Shown: piece after piece, positions 14,586 through 20,426 of the stretch
How positions within the stretch are numbered: position 1 is the stretch's first letter
Layout: each line of letters starts with the position of its first letter
Assembly (NCBI RefSeq): GCF_041949975.1
Contig: NZ_JBHFQG010000051.1
Coordinates: 1-20,426, forward strand
Direction: 5' to 3'
Source: Alteribacillus sp041949975
GTDB taxonomy: Bacteria > Bacillota > Bacilli > Bacillales > Marinococcaceae
Length of the DNA: 20,426 nucleotides
Notes under the pieces: model-generated
The model's input: the letters and a program-made list of their open reading frames with translations, nothing else
The model's database searches: none
What the model was told of the DNA's origin: nothing
Position numbers and translations under genes: made by a program

Positions 14586-14613
14586 TGAAAAGCTTTATTA
14601 TTAATTAGATTAC

Positions 14614-14640
14614 AAAAAAAAAGCCCTTTCCCAGGCTTTA
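14614..14640 (-). terminator. tRNA-fMet terminator
   Basis: On the minus strand a short stem (AAAGCC with GGGCTTT) with a T9 run follows the tRNA by about 23 bases. Confidence 0.75.
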
Positions 14641-14662
14641 TATACTATTACTTTATATAATT

Positions 14663-14739
<77 letters not shown>

Positions 14740-14783
14740 GTTTGATAATATATTGTGCGGTTTCTCTTAACGCCACGTTTATT

Positions 14784-14812
14784 AATATACCATAGCAGTT
14801 TAGTGTATGCAA
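14784..14812 (-). promoter_or_regulatory. tRNA-fMet promoter
   Basis: Minus strand -35 TTGCAT (14807-14812), 17 bp, -10 TATATT (14784-14789); start expected near 14777, giving a leader of about 38 bases before the mature 5' end. Confidence 0.7.
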
Positions 14813-14832
14813 CCTGAATTTATATATTTTTG

Positions 14833-14861
14833 TTGTTAAGATGTGACAAATATGTTACATT
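14833..14861 (+). promoter_or_regulatory. Promoter with overlapping palindromic operator
   Basis: TTGTTA (14833-14838), 17 bp, TACATT (14856-14861) upstream of the 45-residue protein gene. The near-palindrome TGTGACAAATATGTTACA (14842-14859) fills the spacer and enters the -10, the place expected for a repressor. It fits TGTRACA-N4-TGTYACA. The spacing between TGTGA and TTACA is eight, which does not fit the Rex or Fnr sites (six) or GlnR/TnrA (seven). Confidence 0.5.
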
Positions 14862-14902
14862 AAAATAAAGAATATTCAGATTTTAAAAAGGAGGGTGTTT
14901 TT

Positions 14903-15040
14903 ATGGCCTGGAATTACTTCCGTTCGGCGCTTCTAGCAAATGTAGCGTTAATAGTAACCTTTGTATTTTTGCCGATTTTTCTTCTGACAGATAATATAAG
15001 TATTTACCAGGATTTAATAAACTATCTTAACAAATCATAG
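14903..15040 (+). CDS. Small single-pass membrane protein, 45 residues, unknown
   Basis: An ATG at 14903 with a strong AAGGAGG upstream opens a 45-codon frame ending TAG. The peptide is MAWNYFRSALLANVALIVTF at the start, with one long hydrophobic segment (about residues 8-28) and a short polar tail ending NYLNKS. A promoter-like sequence with a palindromic operator lies upstream and a strong terminator downstream, so it looks like a complete monocistronic gene. The evidence is context and ribosome binding site; I do not recognise the family. It could be a regulatory small membrane protein or a small toxin-like peptide, but nothing in the sequence decides this. Confidence 0.65.
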   Translation: MAWNYFRSALLANVALIVTFVFLPIFLLTDNISIYQDLINYLNKS

Positions 15041-15081
15041 CCGCTTTTTTTGGACCAGCTTTCCTGTTTCTTTTCACATAA

Positions 15082-15123
15082 AAAGCAGCACACCGAGCAG
15101 AAAATGGTGTGCTGCTTTATTTT
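15082..15123. terminator. Bidirectional terminator
   Basis: A perfect 13-bp stem (15082-15094 with 15106-15118). T-rich tails are present on both sides (TTTATTTT on plus; TTTTTATG on minus). It ends the small-protein gene on plus and the pxp-metC operon on minus. Confidence 0.9.
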
Positions 15124-15125
15124 AT

Positions 15126-16268
15126 TTATATTGCTGCCTGAGACAGAGCTTCTGAAAAACGTTCAATAATATCTTCTGGATCTTCAATGCCAACAGAGAT
15201 CCTGGCCGTTCCTTCTGTTATGCCAAGTTTCTTTCTTATATTGTCAGGAACAGTTCGATGAGAAGTGTTTAACGGATAAGAAACAGTTGTTTCTACTCCT
15301 GCTAGCGTTGGTACAATTTTTATCCAGCCTAATGAGCGGAAGAACGTGTTCACGTCGTACTTCTCTCCTAAATCAATACTAACCATAGCTCCGTTTCCTT
15401 TCTCAGAAAGTTGAACTGGATAATACACAACAGAAACGTCTGTTTCTTGATCAAACCACTGAGCAAGCTTAGCAGCATTGCCAGCTTGTTTCTCCATTCT
15501 GACACTCAGAGTCTTTAATCCGCGGCAAGCCAGCCATCCTTCAAAAGGGCTTAAATTTGCACCAATATTTATCATTTTTCTCTTTGCTTTTGCAATTAAG
15601 TTTTCATGACCTGTCAGGACACCTGCGGTGACATCACTATGCCCTCCAATATATTTAGTTGCACTATGTACCGCCATATCAGCTCCTTTAAGATAAGGCT
15701 GACAAAAATAAGGAGTCGCAAATGTATTGTCGATCATAACAAGAAAATTATGTTTCTTTCCCAATTCTACCAGCACCTCTATATTTTCGACCCGAAGCAG
15801 TGGATTAGTAACAGCTTCTGCATACAAAAGTTTCGTATTTGATTGAATAGCTGCTTCAATATTTTTCACGTCTTTAAAGTCAACCACAGACACTTCAATT
15901 CCCCATTCTTGCAGTTCCTGCTGAAACAACTGATATGTGCCTCCGTAAAGATCCTGTGGGACGATAATATGTTCTCCCGGTGAAGCGGCCGAAAGCACTC
16001 CTACTAATATAGCAGACATTCCAGAAGAAGTTGCTATTCCAGCTGGAGCCCCTTCCAATTGAGCAACACCGTATCCAAGATCAACAGTATTGGGATTGCT
16101 GTACCTTGAATAAAGATGATCTTTTTCTCCTTGAAAATATTGTTCCATGTCGTCTAGATCATTAAATGAAAACGCAGAGGTTTGAAAAATAGGTTTCGTT
16201 TTGCTTTTATTTTTTTCCCCATCGTCGCGTTGAAAATGCACAGCTTTTGTATCAAAACGTCTTTTCAT
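15126..16268 (-). CDS. Trans-sulfuration PLP enzyme (cystathionine gamma-synthase/lyase family)
   Basis: The 380-residue enzyme belongs to the Cys/Met-metabolism PLP family. Visible residues are YSRYSNP (53-59, cofactor phosphate contacts from the neighbouring subunit), SSGMSAI, the catalytic YGGTY (108-112), MIDNTFATP with the PLP-pyridine Asp (180), and HSATKYIGG with the Schiff-base Lys (205). The Cys of methionine gamma-lyase after YG is replaced by Gly, favouring cystathionine gamma-synthase or lyase, or O-acetylhomoserine-type chemistry; the exact reaction cannot be fixed. The start at 16268 has TAGGAG about 11 bases upstream; a GTG at 16280 overlaps it. The gene is 37 bases after pxpC with no terminator between, so it is probably the last gene of the 5-oxoproline operon. 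Confidence 0.9.
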   Translation of the reverse strand: MKRRFDTKAVHFQRDDGEKNKSKTKPIFQTSAFSFNDLDDMEQYFQGEKDHLYSRYSNPNTVDLGYGVAQLEGAPAGIATSSGMSAILVGVLSAASPGEHIIVPQDLYGGTYQLFQQELQEWGIEVSVVDFKDVKNIEAAIQSNTKLLYAEAVTNPLLRVENIEVLVELGKKHNFLVMIDNTFATPYFCQPYLKGADMAVHSATKYIGGHSDVTAGVLTGHENLIAKAKRKMINIGANLSPFEGWLACRGLKTLSVRMEKQAGNAAKLAQWFDQETDVSVVYYPVQLSEKGNGAMVSIDLGEKYDVNTFFRSLGWIKIVPTLAGVETTVSYPLNTSHRTVPDNIRKKLGITEGTARISVGIEDPEDIIERFSEALSQAAI

Positions 16269-16305
16269 CGCTGATTCCACTCCTAAGTTAGCTGATTAAT
16301 CTTTT

Positions 16306-17271
16306 TTATGATTGCATATGATCAAGGGCAAATGCCAAGCTTGCAAATTGTTTCCGTTCCTTCAAAATCAATTCATGTGCTTGTTCTATGCTTACTTTTT
16401 TAAATGTTATTTTTTGTCCTGGCAGGAGTTGTGCTGCTTTTGGAAGGTCTACTGTAATAACAGTAGCTATTCTCGTATAACCTCCTGTTGTTTGTCGGTC
16501 GGCCATTAAGATCATCGGCTGGCCATCAGAAGCCACTTGTATTGTTCCGAAAGACACCGCATCGGACAGAATATCTGCCTTTTCTACATGAGAAACATCC
16601 GGGCCGTTCAGTCTTAGTCCCATTCTATCTGATTCATTCGTGACCGTATAAGCTAATTTATAAAAGGACTGTATGGCCTCGTTTGTAAAGGTGTTGCTCT
16701 CCGGTCCTTCAATTACCCGAAGCTCTTGGGTACTTGGATAGGAAGGAATTAAATCAGAATGAACTCCTTTGCCTGTAGGAAGAATCTCCGAGGGAACAGT
16801 ATAAGTGAGTGCATCTCCTTTTTGTAAAGCTCTGCCTTCCATTCCTCCTAATTTTGCTTTTACGTATGTTGATTTACTATTTAATGTCTCTTCTCCATTG
16901 ATTCCACCGCTAACAGCTAAATAGGCCCTGGCACCTTGTTTCGGTCCTTTAAAGGATAGTTTGTCCCCATCTTCCACTGTGAAGGTTTTCCACATCGGGG
17001 CCTTTTCCCCATTTAATTCAGGCTGGAGATCACCTCCAGTAATAGCTAATACTGCTTTTGAAGCAAACGTCAAAACGGGACCTGTCATTGTTATTTCAAG
17101 CACGGCTTCTCGCAGATGGTTTCCAGTCAGCATATTTGCGATAGTATAAGCGTAGTAATCCATCACCCCTGCAGGCGGAATCCCTTGACTTTGATACCCA
17201 AAACGCCCCATGTCTTGTATTGTTGTAAGCATACCTGGCTTTTTTACATAGCAAAGAGTCTCTTTTGTCAT
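16306..17271 (-). CDS. pxpC: 5-oxoprolinase subunit PxpC (KipA-like, biotin-dependent carboxyltransferase family)
   Basis: The 321-residue subunit of the ATP-dependent 5-oxoprolinase PxpABC opens 5-oxoproline to glutamate. It has the family's opening GMLTTIQDMGRFGYQSQGIP and the PPAGVMDYYAYTIAN stretch, then ITMTGP, AYLAVSGGI, ESDRMGLRLNGP and QVASDGQPMILMADRQTTGG. Length is typical. B. subtilis KipA, the antagonist of the KipI kinase inhibitor, is this protein. The gene starts two bases after the pxpA stop with only a weak ribosome binding site, which implies translational coupling. No KipR-like regulator gene is present in the window. Confidence 0.96.
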   Translation of the reverse strand: MTKETLCYVKKPGMLTTIQDMGRFGYQSQGIPPAGVMDYYAYTIANMLTGNHLREAVLEITMTGPVLTFASKAVLAITGGDLQPELNGEKAPMWKTFTVEDGDKLSFKGPKQGARAYLAVSGGINGEETLNSKSTYVKAKLGGMEGRALQKGDALTYTVPSEILPTGKGVHSDLIPSYPSTQELRVIEGPESNTFTNEAIQSFYKLAYTVTNESDRMGLRLNGPDVSHVEKADILSDAVSFGTIQVASDGQPMILMADRQTTGGYTRIATVITVDLPKAAQLLPGQKITFKKVSIEQAHELILKERKQFASLAFALDHMQS

Positions 17272-17273
17272 GA

Positions 17274-18038
17274 TTAATTCCCCACGGCCTTTATAATAAC
17301 TTGATTATCTTGTAACATTGATCTTAACTTTTTTACAAACAGCAGTGATTCCGGATTATCACCGTGAACACAGATTGTATCTACTCTTTTATCCAACACA
17401 GTTCCATCTACGGCACGAATCTGCTGGTGGGTAATCATATGAAGAACATGTTCGGCAGCTTCCTCTGCACTATGTATAATAGCATTCGGACGTGTACGCG
17501 GAGTCAGTGTCCCATCTGGCTGGTAGGTACGGTCTGCAAACACTTCATGTGCTACCTGTAACCCGCGCTTTTCTCCTGCCCTTGTTAGTTCACTTCCTGA
17601 TAGGCCAAATAAGATGAGATCAGGGTTTACATCATGTACAGCCGCCGCAATCGCCTGCGCCAGTTCAGCATCCTTGCTTGCCATATTAAACAAGGCACCG
17701 TGCGGCTTCACATGCTGCATTTTCATTTTTTTAGCCTGACAAAACCCATAAAGAGCTCCGACCTGATAAATAACGAGTCTGTACACTTCATCTGGATCTA
17801 TGTGCATATTTCTTCTTCCAAAACCAGCCAGATCCGGAAAACCTGGATGAGCTCCAACAGCGGTACCGGACCTTTTAGCCATCGCTACTGTTTCAGCCAT
17901 AATATTATGATCTCCAGCGTGATATCCGCATGCAATATTAGCAGAAGTCACTAAGTCTAATACTTTTGAGTCTTCCCCAATTTTATAAGCACCAAAGCTT
18001 TCCCCTAAATCACAGTTTAAATCCACATGAAAGCTCAT
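17274..18038 (-). CDS. pxpA: 5-oxoprolinase subunit PxpA (LamB/YcsF family)
   Basis: The 254-residue catalytic subunit of 5-oxoprolinase has a polysaccharide-deacetylase-like TIM-barrel fold. Conserved blocks are DLNCDLGESFG (6-16), ACGYHAGDH (36-44), GAHPGFPDLAGFGRR (62-76), VKPHGALFN (110-118), FADRTYQPDGTLTPR and the C-terminal ICVHGDNP. The Asp and His residues in these blocks are the expected active-site set. AAGGAGG lies upstream of the ATG, with the pxpB stop 12 bases upstream. Length is the family norm. Together with PxpB and PxpC it removes 5-oxoproline, a spontaneous product of glutamine and glutamyl peptides. Confidence 0.97.
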   Translation of the reverse strand: MSFHVDLNCDLGESFGAYKIGEDSKVLDLVTSANIACGYHAGDHNIMAETVAMAKRSGTAVGAHPGFPDLAGFGRRNMHIDPDEVYRLVIYQVGALYGFCQAKKMKMQHVKPHGALFNMASKDAELAQAIAAAVHDVNPDLILFGLSGSELTRAGEKRGLQVAHEVFADRTYQPDGTLTPRTRPNAIIHSAEEAAEHVLHMITHQQIRAVDGTVLDKRVDTICVHGDNPESLLFVKKLRSMLQDNQVIIKAVGN

Positions 18039-18050
18039 ACTTTTTCCTCC

Positions 18051-18767
18051 TTATTTAAGTTCCACCTCATATGTACCTTCTTTTATTTGATTGGAAATTA
18101 TTTCATACTGGGTCTCTGTAATAGGGTCAAATTGAATGTAATTTCCTGCTTCTAATAAAACTGGGGAATTTTTATCCGTGTTAAAAAGCTGCACTGGAGT
18201 TCGGCCAATAATATTCCATCCTCCTGGGCTATCTAAAGAATAAACGCCTGTCTGAGTTCCTGCAATTCCTACGGATCCTGCCTTTACTAAGGAACGGGGT
18301 GTAGCTAATCTTGGAGTGGCAAGCTTATCATTCATGCCTCCAAGGTAAGGAAAACCCGGGGTAAATCCAAGCATATAAATAAGGTACTCATTTTCTGTAT
18401 GAAGTTCAATTACTTCTTCACGTTTCACCCCGTTATGTTCGGCCACTTTTTCTAAATCAGGACCAAACTCTCCTCCATAACAGACAGGGATTTCATAAAC
18501 TTTGGCAGGGGGTATATCTGTTTCTCCTGCTTTTTCGCACCAATAGGTTACATAATCTTTTAAAGAAGAATAGGCAATACGAGCAGGGTCATAATGAAGA
18601 GTAACAGCTGTATAGGAAGGCACACACTCGGAGATCCCTTTTAACTTATTATTTTCTAAAAGCCAAGTGAATGCTCTGATTTTTTGGTTTGTCTCCTTTG
18701 AGATCGATGTACCAAACTCTACTCTTAAAGCACTGTCTCCCATTGCTTCTATTTGTATAGGCTTCAT
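18051..18767 (-). CDS. pxpB: 5-oxoprolinase subunit PxpB (KipI family)
   Basis: The 238-residue cyclophilin-like subunit phosphorylates 5-oxoproline in the PxpABC complex according to published work on the family. Motifs are GDSALRVEFG (10-19), GFTPGFPYLGG (134-144) and GSVGIAGTQTGVYSLDSPGG with IIGRTP following. GAGGAG lies nine bases before the ATG. It follows the transporter gene by 18 bases. B. subtilis KipI, originally described as an inhibitor of sporulation kinase A, is the orthologue, so a second, regulatory role is possible but not shown by the sequence. Confidence 0.96.
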   Translation of the reverse strand: MKPIQIEAMGDSALRVEFGTSISKETNQKIRAFTWLLENNKLKGISECVPSYTAVTLHYDPARIAYSSLKDYVTYWCEKAGETDIPPAKVYEIPVCYGGEFGPDLEKVAEHNGVKREEVIELHTENEYLIYMLGFTPGFPYLGGMNDKLATPRLATPRSLVKAGSVGIAGTQTGVYSLDSPGGWNIIGRTPVQLFNTDKNSPVLLEAGNYIQFDPITETQYEIISNQIKEGTYEVELK

Positions 18768-18785
18768 GCATATGACTCCTCATCC

Positions 18786-19985
18786 TTAGAAAAAGTTTTG
18801 AAATTGAGTAATTAATGTTCTTATCCCCAGTATCGCAGTTCCAATTGCTACAATTCCTCCAAAAATTGTCATCCAAATGGGATGCTGATAGTCCTTCACT
18901 ATTTTTTTATGGTGGGCAGCTAACAAAACAGAACCTAAGGTTAACGGAAGAATTAAACCGTTAAAGGCTCCTGCAAAAATTAATAAAAATACTGGTTCTC
19001 CTATGACAGTAAATACAATCGTAGAAAATAAAATAAAGCCTATCGTCCAATATCTTTTATTTCTCTCAATGCTTGGATGAAAGGAAGTTAAAAACGATAC
19101 AGAAGTGTAAGCAGCGCCTACCACGGACGTAATACCTGCTGCCCAAAGAACAAGACCAAACAAGCGCAGCCCGATATCACCGGCTGCGGTCAAAAATACA
19201 GTAGCCGTTGGATTTTCCGGGTTTAAGGAAACCCCAGCTGAAACGACACCTAATACCGCTAAAAAAAGTAATACTCTCATAATAGAAGCTACAATAATAC
19301 CAGTAATTGAAGTGTTTGTAACATGGCGGAGATTTTCTTTTCCTGTGATGCCTGCATCTAACATCCTGTGGCCGCCGGCAAAAGTAATATATCCACCGAC
19401 TGTTCCACCCACTACCGTAATAATAGTGAGTATGTCTATTGTGGCAGGTGCTACAGTCTGTATAACAGCTTCACCATATGGAGGAGAACTGACTATCATT
19501 ACATATGCGGTTAACACAATCATCAAAGCACCCAGCACCCGTACAATCCGATCCATAGCTGCGCCTGCTTCTTTAACAATAAAAATAACAATACATATAG
19601 CTGCTGTTACAACGGCCCCAGTGGTTGACGAAAAACCAGTGAGAGCATTAAAACCCAGTCCTCCCCCAGCTACATTTCCAATATTAAATGCAAGACCTCC
19701 TAACACAATAAAAAAGGCTACAACATACCCAAGACCAGGTAAAACAGCATTCGCTATCTCTTGTCCCTTCATTTTCGAGACAGCAATAATGCGCCATATG
19801 TTCATTTGAGCACCAATATCTAAAATAATCGAAGCTAATATAACGAATGCAAAACTTGCTAGTAATTCTTCAGTAAAAACAGCAGTCTGTGTTAAAAAGC
19901 CTGGACCTATGGCAGAGGTAGCCATTAAAAATGCTGCCCCTGCCATTATACTTAAACGTTTTTTGCGATCTTCTTGCTCGTTCAA
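18786..19985 (-). CDS. ycsG: NRAMP-like transporter of the 5-oxoproline operon (YcsG type)
   Basis: The 399-residue polytopic membrane protein has about 11 hydrophobic helices. It is related to NRAMP divalent-metal transporters, but the helix-1 DPGN metal motif is replaced by GPGFLTQT (27-34) and the helix-6 MPH by AGGH (203-206). Loss of the metal ligands suggests a different substrate. Since it is the first gene of an operon whose other products degrade 5-oxoproline, uptake of that compound is a reasonable inference. The start is a TTG at 19985 with GGAGGG seven to eight bases upstream; no in-frame ATG competes. From memory B. subtilis ycsG lies in the same cluster. No clear promoter was found in 19986-20264. 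Confidence 0.88.
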   Translation of the reverse strand: MNEQEDRKKRLSIMAGAAFLMATSAIGPGFLTQTAVFTEELLASFAFVILASIILDIGAQMNIWRIIAVSKMKGQEIANAVLPGLGYVVAFFIVLGGLAFNIGNVAGGGLGFNALTGFSSTTGAVVTAAICIVIFIVKEAGAAMDRIVRVLGALMIVLTAYVMIVSSPPYGEAVIQTVAPATIDILTIITVVGGTVGGYITFAGGHRMLDAGITGKENLRHVTNTSITGIIVASIMRVLLFLAVLGVVSAGVSLNPENPTATVFLTAAGDIGLRLFGLVLWAAGITSVVGAAYTSVSFLTSFHPSIERNKRYWTIGFILFSTIVFTVIGEPVFLLIFAGAFNGLILPLTLGSVLLAAHHKKIVKDYQHPIWMTIFGGIVAIGTAILGIRTLITQFQNFF

Positions 19986-20264
19986 CTTTTGTCCCTCCAG
20001 ATCTTAAACCAGTGATAAATAGTATTCTCACCTGATTTTCATTCATTATGTGAAAACACTCATACGAAGAAATACGAAGGTAGAAACAAATTTAGCGAGT
20101 AATATATATTTTAACACTTGAACTGGTTTTCTGTCGTTAACGCAAGTGGAAGTTAAACACATTGTTACAGGTTGTGCTGATCACCCTTTGCATATAGTAC
20201 CTTGCTTTTTTGCTTATCTCATAACTCTCGCCAAACAATCTTTTTACATTAAGTAATAAAAAAA
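19986..20264. other. Intergenic leader of the pxp operon, no confident sites
   Basis: This AT-rich stretch between the transporter gene and the ISL3 end should contain the operon promoter on the minus strand. TACTAT at about 20032 is a possible -10 but has no partner -35. No full TnrA/GlnR or cre site was found. An 8-base inverted pair (AAACCAGT near 20006 and ACTGGTTT near 20120) is the only symmetry noted. Confidence 0.4.
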
Positions 20265-20426
20265 GGTTCTATGTCAAATGTTGGGGTAGGAGTGCCTTGC
20301 TCCTACTCCTTTATCCTACTTGAAATTCCGTTATTTTATATTGGTGATGTAATAAGACACGTAACCTTAAACGATCATAACGCTTGAAGCCAAAAGCGTT
20401 TCGTTTAATCACCTTTGTTTGATTGT
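20265..20426 (-). mobile_element. ISL3-family insertion sequence, 3' end (runs off window)
   Basis: The element appears to end at 20265 with a GG-initiated terminal sequence, GGTTCTATGTCAAATGTTGG, of the kind found in ISL3 elements. A 3' transposase fragment lies just inside. A hairpin (20284-20293 with 20301-20310) sits between the terminal repeat and the transposase stop. The 8-bp target duplication would be within the adjacent A-rich run but needs the other end to confirm. Confidence 0.75.
20311..20426 (-). CDS. ISL3-family transposase, C-terminal fragment (cut by window edge)
   Basis: The minus strand from the window edge reads an open frame of 37 codons to a TAA at 20311-20313. The peptide includes KVIKRNAFGFKRYDRLRLRV, the characteristic C-terminal end of ISL3 (IS204/IS1001/IS1165) DDE transposases. 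The upstream, catalytic part lies outside the window. The frame is intact as far as it is visible. Assignment rests on this motif and on the adjacent terminal repeat. Confidence 0.82.
   Translation of the reverse strand, partial: NQTKVIKRNAFGFKRYDRLRLRVLLHHQYKITEFQVG

Noticed and set aside
14842..14859. GlnR/TnrA, Rex or Fnr operator
   Set aside because: The half-sites TGTGA and TTACA are eight bases apart; GlnR/TnrA sites need seven and Rex or Fnr sites six.
20051..20064. CcpA cre site upstream of the transporter gene
   Set aside because: TGAAAACACTCATA deviates at the central CG and at the 3' CA, so it lacks the core symmetry.

Overview
The window is chromosomal DNA from a low-to-moderate GC member of the Bacillaceae. 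The gene order thiL-tsaE-tsaB-rimI-tsaD / ydiF / rex-tatA-tatC / ydiK-ydiL / groES-groEL is the B. subtilis ydiA-to-groEL neighbourhood, read here in reverse. AGGAGG-type ribosome binding sites, a consensus CIRCE element and frequent GTG/TTG starts agree with this. The species cannot be named from the sequence alone.

Layout. Positions 1-232 hold the 5' end of an IS1182-family insertion sequence, with a stem-loop over the transposase ribosome binding site. The CIRCE-controlled groES-groEL operon (421-2506, minus) follows, with a terminator and a possible recombinase core site behind it. ydiL-ydiK (plus) encode a CPBP-type membrane protease and a small membrane protein. At 3740-4265 lies a decayed DHA2-type drug exporter pseudogene. 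The rex-tatA-tatC group (minus) encodes the NADH-sensing repressor Rex and a minimal Tat translocase; rex diverges from ydiF (plus), an ABC-F ATPase. moaC, which lies between rex and ydiF in B. subtilis, is absent.

Between ydiF and tsaD is a 698-residue secreted/polytopic protein of unknown function. Its extracellular domain resembles the alkaline phosphatase superfamily but lacks the obvious metal ligands. Next to it (10391-10796) is a cluster of DnaA boxes, four of them perfect, interrupted by a palindromic repeat of a type I associate with Bacillaceae genomes. From memory, the gcp-ydiF interval of B. subtilis is one of the chromosomal DnaA-box clusters, so this looks like a conserved DnaA-binding locus.

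The thiL-tsaE-tsaB-rimI-tsaD operon (10841-14506, minus) combines thiamine pyrophosphate synthesis with the t6A tRNA-modification machinery; several of its genes overlap. A solitary initiator tRNA-fMet gene with its own promoter and terminator, and an unannotated 45-residue membrane-protein gene behind a palindromic operator, follow.

The last block (15126-19985, minus) is a 5-oxoproline utilisation operon: an NRAMP-like transporter without the canonical metal motif, then pxpB, pxpA and pxpC, then a trans-sulfuration PLP enzyme. The right edge is the 3' end of an ISL3-family transposase, so the block is bracketed by two different insertion sequences.
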